From assembly GCF_000003605.2 (NCBI RefSeq), contig NW_003150788.1:35316-67069 (forward strand): DNA of 31,754 bases, written 5' to 3'. This document shows, one piece after another, positions 21,078 to 31,754 of the stretch (the stretch's first letter is position 1; each line of letters begins with the position of its first letter). A program made the position numbers and the translations under genes. Below the pieces are notes generated by a model. It saw only the letters and a program-made list of their open reading frames with translations, did no database searches and was not told the origin of the DNA. This DNA is from Saccoglossus kowalevskii. Taxonomy: Eukaryota > Hemichordata > Enteropneusta > Harrimaniidae.

Positions 21078-24000
21078 CTAGATAAACAACAAGACAAATG
21101 TATTAGTGAGCGTTATAATGTATATAACTGTATGATTATTGTAAACTACTTGATTTTCTCTGCTAGGAATTTCCATGATTTGATGGCCCTTGAGAAAACA
21201 AAATTTCATGAAAGTTGTTCACACTCTGTCGTAAAACACCAGATCTGTTTTCACAGCTACAGAATTCCATGACTTTCAAAATTCACGAAAATTAGTCTCT
21301 CAAAAAATGTAAATGGTTTACAGTATAAGGTGAGCCATTTCTACTTGCTATCTGTAATGTTTGCATGTTACTAGTTGAAAAAGTTTATCAGATGTTATAA
21401 TAATTGTTCTCATTAACATCATTACTTTTCAAATATACCAAATATAATAGGTATTTCCAGTTAAATCTTTTAATTATACTGCGATTCAATAAAATTATAC
21501 AAGAAGCAAGTGGGGAATGGGTTTTCACTGGAATTAGTAATTTGAAAACACAGCCATAACACAAACATAAATCAGAGATGTTAGTCTATGATTAAATCAG
21601 TTTGTCTACAAGTTACACACTAACGATGTCGCTAGCAACAGTACTATCCCACAGCTTTAACATGTCAGACTTGGGTCTTAGTGTTAAAGGAATGAATTGC
21701 TGTCAACAGTAAATCATTTGTATTGTAGTGGAGGTTACATGGTGTATACAATATAGGTGACTGTATTGTGTATAGTTGCCATGGATCAGTGTTCACTATA
21801 ACACATTTGAATGCCACATGATATTCAACCTATAATTAGGGGCAACAAATTTATCACAATTCTTTGTTTTAAAAATTTTTATTTTTTTGGAGTCAAACTG
21901 CCTAAAAAATTCAAAAATGGAAGTTTTTTGAGTAATTTCTACGTTAAAAACATAACCTCAGAAAAAATAATAATAATCATCAAAATGTTCAAAATAAGTA
22001 CCCACCTAACAAGTACCATATGTAAACAAAAAAATGAGATATGGTGAGAACTTTTTACCACAGAAACCAAAGTTAAATGACTCATAGATGGTTGACCTGT
22101 GTTTTGTACAAAGGTGGTGACAATATTTTTTTATCTAGGTTTAGAGACAGCAGCATAATATAAAACCATAGTGTAAACTTCAAGGAAATCAGGTGTTTTA
22201 ATGGCAGCCTTAACTTTGAACCTTAACCTTAACTTTGAAAAAATGTAGTAGTAAAAATTTATTCTAATCTGGAATCAAACTAAGACAAATCAACTTGATC
22301 ACTTTCAGCATAATCTGCTGTTTCCATAATTTATCAACAATTTTTTAAATTAGCAAATATTCGAACTGAAATTTCACTAGAAATCAAAATTTATTGCGTG
22401 AGAATTACCAAAGACAACCAGCAATGCAACAACTAACACACTTTATTTTTAGAATCTCATTGTCTGCAATTTCCATTATGTCAATCAAATGTAAGAAATT
22501 TCCATTAACTCTTGCCAATTCTATGCGTGTGGAATGATGGATAATGTGATAAATGTGCATGCAATGAGTACAATGCTCCGGTGAGGCCGACTGACTGAAT
22601 GGTAATCAGTAAAAAAAATAATTTTGTTGTTATGGTTTTCATTTCTTTTATTATAATCACATATGAATACATTGTGACTGCAGGGCTAAAGGAGAAAGGA
22701 ATTGTCCATTTGGCAATTTAGTATTCATTTATAATGTGTATGCATAGAGTATGTCAACACTGAGAAAAAAAATAATCAATACATTTATACTTACATGACC
22801 AAAATAGACACCATGATCCTGAAAAGAATGTCTGTTGTCATGGAGAGAAAATGGATTTTCATCTTCGTATGTAACCTGGCAAGGAAAGAAATACATATGA
22901 GAATTGTGTGAGGAATTCACTAGAGCAATGTGCATGTATATGGTAGTGTTGCATATTCTTACTCAACATTTATGGATCACAGACACAAATATATTCTGAC
23001 ATAAATTGCTGATAATAAATCTCTAATAAGGGGGATTATATCACATTTTGATCACAGATTGTTAAAACTATACATGTTGGTTCTTTCATTATTTTCTCTA
23101 TTTTCAACTTTTACTTTTAAATATAATTGCCATGGTTACACGAACTATGATTGTTCACTTTCTTTTTGAAAAACACTACAAATAAACATTGGTAATGCCA
23201 TCGAGAACTTGCTTATAGCTAATATTATGTTGTTCTCCCTGAGTATCTATTCAAAACAGCTAAATGTTTTTGACAATGACCTTTTAGCAGTAGCATATAA
23301 AAAGGTAGTAGAACTATTATAAGATTTGTTAGAGAACACTAAACAAATGTAAACATACTTAAGGTGAGCAATCCCATAATGCATTGTAATCTGAAACTGC
23401 TACTCTTATGAAAGGATTTTTGTCAGGGTTCATACGACATGAAATGAATATGGTGTAACCAAGGCAACAACTGACACTATAACACTATAAAGTGGGTACC
23501 CATTACTTACTCTGTCATTATATGACAATCACCCCTCCCCCCCATTAAGCAATGTTGGGTTTACCCTTACTGAACACAACAGGTGAATAAATGCAGTATT
23601 GTATTTGTGTGGCAATCAAACAGTAATGAGTAAAAGTGTGATAACCTGAATTCACTGTGTGTTATTCTTGTAAGTGAGTGGCTCACACATGATTACACAA
23701 TTTATTTGCAGTCAGTGAATAAGATGTTCATGCTTTCAATAACTATTTATTGGTACGTTTTTTTTTTTCTTGTAACCAAGTAAACAGATTCAATACAGAT
23801 TCAAGTTGTCAGCAAATACACCTGCTGCACCAAACAAACATTTTGTAATGCTAAGCTTACCCGGGTCCAACTATTGAAAGGAGACGGTGGTCGAGCTGGT
23901 CTACACGAAGATTCTGGTTTGAATGTTGCAGTCAGCATTTCCCCGGTACTTGTTGATGTGTCGCGAAACAAAGGTGCTGACTGGAATCCCCTTGTTTGAA

Positions 24001-24983
24001 ACTAGAATGTAAAGAAATACACTACATTTAATAGTGTCACAGTTGAAAAGAAGTATTTTCACTTCAAAACACTTGTTACTAATGCTACAATGACGGTGGA
24101 ATTTGATACAATAGATGTAAATGAAGCATAGACACTATTGTAAAGCTTAGTGACATCTGAAGATTTATGTACCCACCAGCCAAAACTAATTACGTTAGCA
24201 TCTTAATTAATAAAGACCAAACAATTACAATCAAATACATCCTGTCTGTTTGAAAAGTGAGTAGGTCAGAGTTCAGACACATCAACTTTATGAAATTTCA
24301 TCCCTTCAGACTTCATCATGGTTTTTATTACAAATTCATTATACTGGTATCTATCAATGAAGCTAAACGTACATCATTTTGCAAAAACTAGGATATATTA
24401 CAAGGCTTATATCTGGATTATCTATTAGATATTGTTCTTGCTTCAGTGAAAATAATAGCGGTTACACTACTTATGTTGTGAATTCCAATTTGTAAATTGA
24501 CAATAATTTATTTTTATTATTATACAACTAAATCATCATAGGATATATAGGATATAGTGTGGTAAAACATTAACCCCAAAACATACACAGTAAATTAATT
24601 GAATTAAAATGACAATAATTGCATTGACAAGTGTGATGTTTTTTATTAATAATAATAAATGACAGATAAATTATTCTTTAAATAATGAGGTATTTATATA
24701 AAATTAACCGCACTCAACTGTTTTTTGTCACCATCGTCATAAATCTGTGTTATCTCTTCATTTATTGCTTTTATAAACTCCCATTACAGTTCATAAATGC
24801 ATGTATTGATTTCGATTAAAAGTGGCAGTCGTGGGTACTGAGGCACGTCACGCCATCATACCATTCGTGTCCGTAGATCGAATTAAATAAATTAATAAAT
24901 AAATGGTTATAATTAGTCTTCATTATACTCACCCAGTTGCCATCAGTTGACGTAGAAGGAGCAAACAGCCTTCCTTTTGGCAT
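20736..24983 (-). CDS. TEX36: Testis-expressed protein 36-like, complete
   Basis: Exons 24983-24933, 24001-23861, 22875-22795 and 21077-20736 join in phase 0 throughout to give 204 aa; the human protein is about 186 aa as I recall. The N terminus MPKGRLFAPSTSTDGNWF matches the human M.KGR.F.P....DG.WF pattern. Residues 71-89, NPFSLHDNRHSFQDHGVYF, are nearly the human PFSVHDNRHSF..SG.YF. Exon 4 continues GLGKKLLPPEERQHYSKQ, again matching human order, then a basic RRRFPRIH and EWFKPPEV. The protein is basic and rich in Pro and aromatic residues, with no signal peptide or membrane segment. Molecular function is unknown; expression in testis is what is known in mammals. A link to cilia or sperm axonemes is only inference. 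Confidence 0.87.
22795..22875 (-). CDS. TEX36: TEX36 exon 3
   Basis: This 81-bp exon encodes VTYEDENPFSLHDNRHSFQD and HGVYFGH, the family's signature block. The acceptor is TTGCCAG and the donor GTAAGT. Confidence 0.9.
23861..24001 (-). CDS. TEX36: TEX36 exon 2
   Basis: This 141-bp exon encodes 47 residues, from FQTRGFQSAPLFRDTSTSTG to RPARPPSPFNSWTR. The acceptor is CATTCTAG and the donor GTAAGC. This is the least conserved part of the protein. Confidence 0.83.
24933..24983 (-). CDS. TEX36: TEX36 exon 1 (coding part)
   Basis: This exon encodes MPKGRLFAPSTSTDGNW in 17 codons. The donor is GTGAGT. The start is set by homology to the human N terminus. Confidence 0.87.
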
Positions 24984-26240
24984 GGTCAGTTTTTTGACAA
25001 CTCAAAGAATACAAATTACGATGTCTTAAAAACACAGTTTTCGCTGTTTGGAGCCCGTCGAACAACTGCGTTCTATAATTCGAACAAACTTTTTGGTGCA
25101 TATACTAGTAATCCTGGCAGTGCTAGAGGAAGACTGTGCAAATTCATTAAATGGAGACAAAAATACAGTCCATGTGCAGAGCGAAGTACACCATACGCAC
25201 TGCAAGTAACAGTGTATTCAGTCTTGCAGCGAATCGACAGGTTGTTACATGGTTGTCGGCAGATCACATGAACCGATGTACACCTACGTCCCGTAACTTC
25301 TCGAACCTACGCGTAACAATATATTCCCTGATTAATATCCCGATGTGGTATTTCTGAACTGTTTCGGGTCGCCTGTATATCTGCATTTATTTGAACAACT
25401 TATAGTATAAAGTTGTTTTGGGTAAAACTGTGTATTAAATTGTAGAAAAAAATCCCATACGCGGATTGATTTTTTTCTCTCCAGTTGCAGTGCTGGTAAC
25501 TGTTGATACTCTGTATCCAAGGGTAACACATAGTGCGCCATCAACGCCCACAACATCTACTAGCAACTCAAACAAGGGATCGGAATACAAAGAAATGTGC
25601 GCCCGTTCATTACAATTATAGTATACAGGCGGCGTATTTTAGATTGTATGACATTATTTAAATGTTGCTTGTGTTGACTACGACCTTAATATTCACAAAT
25701 TTGTGCAAATTAATGACAATAAATAACATGCTAATGAGACTACATTTCATAGTGAACCATTTAATATAGGCAGTATTTTATGCATTGGATTTCTCATTAG
25801 TGAATACTTGGTCTTCACAGTACAGTGTCGCTGCTAAGCCTTATAAATTCCAATTGAGTAATTGTCATACTAATCTTCTCTACAACAAGTTTACTGTAAA
25901 ACGCTTTGATATAGCTATATACATACAATTTTAACGAATTTGACTCAAACTATCAGAATCTTAATTTAACTAAAGTGTCATCAATTCGCATTGTGAGAAT
26001 ATTTTTTTTTTTAAATTAGCAACATCTTGAATTAGGGAAATTACAGATAGCTAAAATAACATTACTCAGGTTCGTGGCTTAGCCATTGTCACTGCACAAA
26101 ATGTCGTATGGCATAAATACTTTTACCCTAATTTGTAATTGTTATCATTTTATTTTCTAATGCTATTCTATATATATTTGCTGATTATATTTTCTTCTGT
26201 ATATGTATGTGGAAGGTTCTTTTTATGTTATAGGTGCTGG
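24984..26240. other. TEX36 upstream flank
   Basis: The first 600 bp (to about 25620) are richer in CpG than the surroundings and should hold the TEX36 5' UTR and promoter. No divergent gene is visible. The three overlapping frames of 64-74 codons here look like chance. 25620-26240 is AT-rich with nothing recognised. Confidence 0.5.
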
Positions 26241-26241
26241 C

Positions 26242-26367
26242 CATCCATGCCACTCATGCAACCCATGTCACCCATGCCACCCATGTCATCCATGCCACCC
26301 ATGCAACCCATGTCACCCATGCCACCCATGTCACCCATGCCACCCATGTCACCCATGCCACCCATTA
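26242..26367. repeat. 9/18-bp minisatellite
   Basis: About fourteen 9-base units, alternating CCCATGCCA and CCCATGTCA with a few CCCATGCAA, form this block. The unit has no stop codon in several frames, so all of them stay open across it: Met-Pro and Cys-His-Pro repeats on plus, Gly-Met-Asp repeats on minus. I do not call a gene. Confidence 0.95.
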
Positions 26368-27000
26368 CTGACTTGTGTCGAAGTTCAATATATATATATA
26401 AACAAGTACTATTGTATGTACATATGTACACAACTAGACAAGCAGTAAACATTAGTTCATTCAAACACACCATTAATTATAGACGCAATACATTTGACCG
26501 AAGTACTCTTAAAGTTGTATTGTCAGCAAAACTAAACTAGGTTTTAGCTAAACTTTTTTTAGTTTTGATAACTTAGCCGAAGGCTTCAATTCAAACACAA
26601 TTGTCGACAAAACAACAGAGAAATTATCATGTTTCAACCCCAAAACGTTGATAAATGTTGACATTCTCTGTGTATTTTGGAACACATTAAAAATAAACAA
26701 AGATTGACTTGGCTTAATTGACAAATAATCTTTAACTTCATTTTCTATTTTTCCTATTGCAAACTTTCAAGGTTTCTTACGAATTTTTGCAGTGTAAAAT
26801 GTAAAAAATATTATATAACGATATTATTGTAAAAATATAAATATATTAATTATAATGTAGAACAATTATTTGTGTCTCCTTTATTTCCTTGAACAATACT
26901 AAATAAAACTAAAATAAAATTAACTAATTTTGGTAGAATTGATATGCAAATGTGCTCATTCTTCAATAATCCAGTACAGCAGCAGACGAATTAAAATCGC
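26368..27000. other. AT-rich spacer, nothing recognised
   Basis: This sequence is very AT-rich, particularly 26750-26960. No coding signature, element terminus or repeat is visible. Confidence 0.6.
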
Positions 27001-27006
27001 GCATTG

Positions 27007-27200
27007 TGGTCGACTTCAAGCCAACATTTTCGACTTCTCCAGCCACCTTTTTTGACTTTCTGGCCAAATTGTTTGCTTTCACAGCCAACATTTTTGACTT
27101 CATCCAACTTTTCGACATTCCAGTCAACTTTTTTGAGTTCCCACAACTTTTTGCGACTTCTCAGCCAACTATTTTGACTTTACTTCCAACTGTGTGTGTA
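27007..27200 (+). repeat. Decayed ~23-bp tandem repeat, block 1
   Basis: About eight diverged units of the form TTTTTGACTTC..CAGCCAAC follow one another. A 65-codon frame covers the block but consists of Phe-rich repeat translation. Confidence 0.8.
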
Positions 27201-27499
27201 TGACCTAATTAATTCATATCAATGAAAAACTTACTTAAACTTTAATATATGTGTGAGTGCATCTTTCAATAAAAATACACACTTTTTGGCAGCAAACATA
27301 GCAGTATTTGTTCTCTGAAGTGCGTAGATGTATACAGGTAATTGAAAATAATTCGGGTGAATTAACAAACTGTTTCTCGCGAAATTTACATTTTGCATTC
27401 CGTATTTTTGTAATAGAATTGAATGTTATTTTAAAAACAACCCAGTATGGCAGCCACATTATCTACGGTTAGCAAGATATTTGTCAACTATTTAGAAAA

Positions 27500-27860
27500 C
27501 CCTACTATCCATCCAACTATTTCGACTTCCCAGCTAACTTTGACAACTTTGCAACCAATTTCCGCCCAGTTTTTATTTCGATGTGAGCTACCCTCCGCTA
27601 ACGTGTTTTTCGACTTTCCCGAGGCCTAGCTGTTTTTCGACTACCCAGCCATATCCCTTAGTTTTCTAAGGTCTATGACCCAGCTATCCTCGCAACCAAT
27701 TTTTGACTTTCCGTCCAATTTTTCAACTGTGTGGCTAGCTTCTGCTACTTTCAACCCAGTTTCGATTTTTCACCAAACTTTGTCGACTTCTCATCTAACT
27801 TCTGAAACTTTGCAAACATTGTTTCGGCTTTTCATCCAAGTTCACAGTTCCAATCATCAA
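27500..27860 (+). repeat. Decayed ~23-bp tandem repeat, block 2
   Basis: This is the same family as 27007-27200 (for example TTTCGACTTCCCAGCTAACT, TTTGTCGACTTCTCATCTAACT), more diverged. It is separated from block 1 by about 300 bp of unlike sequence (27201-27499) that contains nothing I recognise. Confidence 0.75.
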
Positions 27861-27937
27861 ACCAGATGCTAACTTCGTTATAATTTATTTATTTCAATAG
27901 TATTGATATACGCATGTGATATACAATCTTCACTTAA

Positions 27938-28046
27938 AGGGCGGCGGTCGCACTGAGCGTGTTCGATTTTCAAAGTATTTTTCACGCGCTGTGTACGTCG
28001 CTATGAGTCCCATATCAAACAGGACACGGCGCGGCGACTACTGCCT
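27938..28046. mobile_element. 109-bp TTAA-flanked miniature element (T2/Kolobok-like MITE)
   Basis: TTAA at 27934-27937 and 28047-28050 flank termini AGGGCGGCGGTCGC and, on the other strand, AGGCAGTAGTCGCC. These align as an imperfect inverted repeat with one gap and three transitions. The body is strikingly CpG-rich against the AT-rich surroundings. The TTAAAGG ends agree with those of the larger element at 6193-8754, though the sequences inside differ. Confidence 0.7.
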
Positions 28047-28107
28047 TTAAAAGAAATTCAGTATGCATGAATAACTTCTGGATGTTCAAACAAAAAGAAG
28101 GGGACAT

Positions 28108-29560
28108 CTAGCCCAAAAAGCTGTGGTAAAAAATGTTGATACCATTTGGAATCAGTGTATTAAACTCAGTTATTATTTTGAATTCCATCTGTTTTCTAAT
28201 GGTATCTTTCTTCGAAAATATGTTATGTAGTCTTTTGAATTGAAAATGAGTGATATTGTGACAGTGTTCAGCAACAAGTGTTATGGTGTATATATAAATG
28301 TGTTTGTGTAGTTCGTTAAAGTTTTCCGTTATAAAGCATGTGACGTTTTTTTGCATCTGAGGACGTATTGAGATCACGTGTTGAAAATGTCATGTGACCA
28401 GTGATTCTATCATCTGAGCAGAACATGAATTTGTATTTCTTGCACGATAGATGTGGCATTAATCCAATCTTTTATTGTGGTTCTGGCCCGAGCTAGTAGT
28501 TGCTTTATAACAGATGATTGGTGATAGCTGACATTAGGAATTTATGTGAATACCTCCTTTGTAGTCTTACAGGATTGTACAATACGGCATTGTTTATGCA
28601 AATCAGCTGATAGATTGGGTAGTGCAAGTGTGTAATAACGACGAACGGTATTCTGTTTTTAACTTGTTTGGGTGGTTGGTTTCTGTTTGGTGGACAGATA
28701 CGGCTGGTGTGACGAAACCGCCGACTTTCTTGATAGCGATGTTGATAACGTTTTTTTTTTTTTTATAGTTTCTTACAGTGAAATGTTTTGTCTTAGTGTG
28801 GTAAAATTCGTCTATTGAACAGATGCGTTTATAACACAGTGCTTGGCTCCATGGAATTAGTTTGTGAAAATCTTGTGAATGGCATGAATTGAACCACAAG
28901 TACATAGGTTTGTTGTACACAGTAATATTGAGTTCGTTGTCTTTAATTTGAAATGTGTCAAGAAATGCAAGTTTTGAACTTGCAATGGATTGAGTTACAA
29001 TATTTGTGAAAGTCAAAGTTGTTCCAAGTCATGTGACCATAACAATTTGTCGTCATCTTTATAGTGTATCCAATTTGTTGGTATGTGTGTACAGAATGTG
29101 TTCTTCATGTGTACTTGTCCTACCTGTACCTATAGTGTGTATGTTTATGTTTGCGCCACTATGCCACCCATGGATGTACCAATGATTTGTTAGTTGTTGA
29201 ATTGTAAAAAAAAATCTTGTGTAAAATTAAATTCAACTCTTCATGATTAATAGTGATGATGCTATATTTATCCATCAATTCTCTAAGAGATTTTAATACC
29301 ATATTCATGCGGGATGTTGGTGTAAAGGAAGGCGATTTGGTACTTGGTGACAAGCATAGCGCCCTCTATCGGTAAAATGTATTTTATATCTTCAATAAGT
29401 GATGGGTGGTATGTTTCAAATATGATAGCAGTATTTGTATGATGGGTTGTCAATGCAAGTCAACCAGATTCGCCAGCGAGGAAAAATAAACCATAGTGGA
29501 CATTTTTCGTGCAGTTTGGGCAGGTCATAGAATTTCTCGGAAGTTGGTTTCTTTGAGATT
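28108..29560 (-). pseudogene. Penelope-like retroelement fossil (reverse transcriptase plus GIY-YIG endonuclease)
   Basis: Read on the minus strand, broken pieces of one element appear in the right order. FYDLPKLHEK (29504-29533) corresponds to the FYGLPKIHK box. LYTNIPHEYGI (about 29295-29327) corresponds to the end of RT motif A. The frame at 29016-28603 carries LAFLDTFQIKDNELNITVYN, KPMYLWFNSCHS and LIPWSQALCYKRIC, the RT thumb. The frame at 28377-28108 carries TLVAEHCHN, FSKKDTIRKQMEF and EFNTLIPNGIN, the C-terminal part of the GIY-YIG domain, with a stop at 28108. The catalytic Asp region of motif A is not recognisable, no YxDD motif was found, and frames shift several times. It is a dead copy; its 5' end and long terminal parts are not identified. 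Confidence 0.82.
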
Positions 29561-29589
29561 ACTGTATTTTCTTTAATTCCTTGATAACA

Positions 29590-31464
29590 ATGACAATGTA
29601 TCAGTCTATATCCATGACAATGTATCAGTCTATTATCTATGACAATGTATCAGTCTATATCTTATGACAATGTATCAGTCTATATCCATAACAATGTGTC
29701 AGTCTATAGACATAACAATGTATCAGTCTATATCCATAACAATGTATCAGTCTATATCCATGACAATGTATCAGTCTATATCCATAAAAATGTATCAGTC
29801 TATATCCATGACAATGTATCAGTCTATATCTATGACAATGTATCAGTCTATATTCATGACAATATATCAGTCTATATATATCCATGACAATGTATCAGTC
29901 TATATATATCTATGACAATGTATCAGTCTATATCCATGACAATGTATCAGTCTATATATATATATCCATGACAATGTATCAGTCTATATATATCTATGAC
30001 AATGTATAAGTCTATGTCCATGACAATGTATCAGTCTATATCCATGACAATGTATCAGTCTATATCCATAACAATGTATCAGTCTATATCCATGACAATG
30101 TATCAGTCTATATATATCTATGACAATGTATCAGTCTATATATATATCCATGACAATGTATCAGTCTGTATATATCCATAACAATGTATCAGTCTGTATA
30201 TATCCATGACAATATATCAGTCTATATCCATGACAATATATCAGTCTATATATATCCATAACAATGTATCAGTCTATATCCATGACAATATATCAGTCTA
30301 TATATATCCATAACAATGTATCAGTCTATATCCATGACAATGTATCAGTCTATATATATATCCATAACAATGTATCAGTCTGTATATATCCATAACAATG
30401 TATCAGTCTGTATATATCCATGACAATATATCAGTCTATATCCATGACAATATATCAGTCTATATATATCCATAACAATGTATCAGTCTGTATATATCCA
30501 TAACAATGTATCAGTCTATATCCATGACAATGTATCAGTCTATATATATATCCATAACAATGTATCAGTCTATATATATATATCCATAACAATATATCAG
30601 TCTATATATATACATGTATCCATAACAATGTATCAGTCTATATATATATATATATCCATAACAATGTATCAGTCTATATATATATCCATAACAATGTATC
30701 AGTCTATATATATCCATAACAATGTATCAGTCTATATATATATCCATAACAATGTATCAGTGTCTATATATATATATCCATAACAATGTATCAGTCTATA
30801 TATATATCCATAACAATATGTCAGTCTATATATATATATATCCATAACAATGTATCAGTCTATATATATCCACGACAATGTATCAGTCTATATATATATA
30901 TACATGCATGACAATATATCAGTCTATATCCACGACAATGTATCAGTCTATATATATATATATGCATAACAATGTATCAGTCTGTATATATATATAACAA
31001 TGTATCAGTCTATATATATATATATAACAATGTATCAGTCTATATATATATATATCCATAACAATGTATCAGTCTATATATATATATATATCCATAACAA
31101 TGTATCAGTCTATATATATCCATGACAATGTATCAGTCTATATATATATATACATAACAATATATCAGTATATATCCACGACAATGTATCAGTCTATATA
31201 TATACATGCATGACAATATATCAGTCTATATCCATAACAATGTATCAGTCTGTATACATAACAATGTATCAGTCTATATCCATAACAATGTATCAGTCTA
31301 TATACATAACAATGTATCAGTCTATATCCATAACAATGTGTCAGTCTATATACATAACAATGTATGAGTCTATATCCATAACAATGTATCAGTCTATATC
31401 CATAACAATGTATCAGTCTATATCCATAACAATGTATCAGTCTGTATATATCCATAACAATGTC
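29590..31464. repeat. 24-bp minisatellite with nested TA microsatellite growth
   Basis: Around 65-70 units of GACAATGTATCAGTCTATAT plus CCAT run head to tail. Early units (29590-29870) and the last ones (about 31230-31440) are mostly 24 bp. Units between about 29870 and 31200 carry added TA pairs after CAGTC, reaching well over 30 bp. Because 24 is a multiple of three, long frames open on both strands (YQSIS-type and YRLIHCYG-type repeats); none is a gene. Confidence 0.97.
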
Positions 31465-31754
31465 ACTACATCCACTGGTTTGATTGTAATACAAGTTCTC
31501 TCCATCAGTTGTTAGTGTGTTCCACTTTAAGGATGTTATCAGGAAATCTTTCCGGTTATGTTCATCTAGGACTTCAGTATTTGGGTTTCATTGGGTGGAG
31601 CCTTGTAGGTTTTCTCCGGGGAATGTTGTTTTTTTTTATATTTCTAGGGTTGTCACTGTTCTCTCTGAATTTACACTGTAACTTGCATCTTCATTTGAAT
31701 TTGTAGTGACTTCATCTTTATCGATACTTTAGCTAGTACATGTAGTTGTGTAGT
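31465..31754. other. Unassigned end of window
   Basis: Unique sequence follows the minisatellite. A 65-codon plus-strand frame (31509-31706) rich in Leu, Phe and Gly has no family resemblance. It could be more of the Penelope-like element on the far side of the minisatellite, but I found no motif to support that. Confidence 0.4.

Larger units (their letters stand above)
21078..24932 (-). other. TEX36: TEX36 introns 1-3
   Basis: Intron 1 is 24002-24932, intron 2 is 22876-23860 and intron 3 is 21078-22794. All are AT-rich, and I see no element with clear ends in them. The repeated wording AACCTTAACTTTGAA at about 22210-22240 is a minor direct repeat. Confidence 0.7.

Noticed and set aside
24933-24951. 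GTTGCCATCAGTTGAC as a possible RFX X-box for a cilia-linked gene
   Set aside because: Only the left half-site fits, and the sequence is coding (TDGNW of TEX36 exon 1), which explains it.
26139-26540. A 133-codon frame with a hydrophobic start and a Met-Pro repeat
   Set aside because: The repeat comes from the 9-bp array. The flanking parts are AT-rich with no splice or family support, and competing frames are equally open.
28603-29016. The longest plain frame in the window (137 codons) as an active gene
   Set aside because: It is one piece of a Penelope-like reverse transcriptase whose neighbouring parts lie in other frames with stops between, so it is a decayed copy.
29639-31515. Several long frames (76-101 codons) on both strands with YQSIS or YRLIHCYG repeats
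   Set aside because: They are translations of the 24-bp minisatellite, whose unit length is a multiple of three. They break wherever TA insertions change the unit length.

Overview
The window looks like nuclear DNA from an animal, most likely a marine invertebrate of mollusc/lophotrochozoan type. The genes are split by AT-rich introns with GT..AG borders. The intergenic and intronic space is packed with minisatellites, terminal-inverted-repeat elements and a Penelope-like retroelement fossil. I could not fix the phylum from the sequence alone. I see no bacterial-style operon, CRISPR array, rRNA or tRNA.

Three protein-coding genes can be rebuilt exon by exon; every junction keeps the reading frame. 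(1) An STX18 (syntaxin-18) homologue lies on the minus strand. Its start codon is at 10389 and coding exons run down to 3579; the coiled-coil, SNARE and membrane-anchor exons lie outside the window to the left. (2) A complete TM2D2 homologue lies on the plus strand (10640-16735, four exons, 198 aa). (3) A complete TEX36-like gene lies on the minus strand (24983-20736, four exons, 204 aa). STX18 and TM2D2 are head-to-head, with only 250 bp between start codons, so they probably share a bidirectional promoter. TM2D2 and TEX36 are tail-to-tail, and two poly(A) signals on each strand face each other within about 50 bp near 17.6 kb.

Layout: 1-3480, a large ~25-bp minisatellite inside an STX18 intron. 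3579-10389, STX18 exons 4 to 1; their introns hold a palindromic repeat element (4010-4672), a foldback structure (5795-5909) and a 2.56-kb TTAA-flanked element (6193-8754) that ends 41 bp from the exon 2 boundary. 10640-17640, TM2D2, with two intronic repeat fields and a 47-bp triplication in its 3' region. 17640-20735, TEX36 3' flank. 20736-24983, TEX36. 25000-27000, TEX36 upstream flank and a 9-bp repeat. 27000-27870, a decayed GACTTC/CAGCCAAC repeat. 27938-28046, a 109-bp TTAA-flanked miniature element. 28108-29560, a decayed Penelope-like element on the minus strand. 29590-31464, a 24-bp minisatellite with TA runs growing inside its units. 31465-31754, unexplained.

The genes do not form one pathway. 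STX18 acts in retrograde Golgi-to-ER fusion, TM2D2 is a conserved two-pass membrane protein linked to Notch signalling in flies, and TEX36 is a testis-expressed protein of unclear function. I found no convincing new molecular system. The most unusual content is the repeat and transposon architecture and the compact divergent/convergent gene arrangement.
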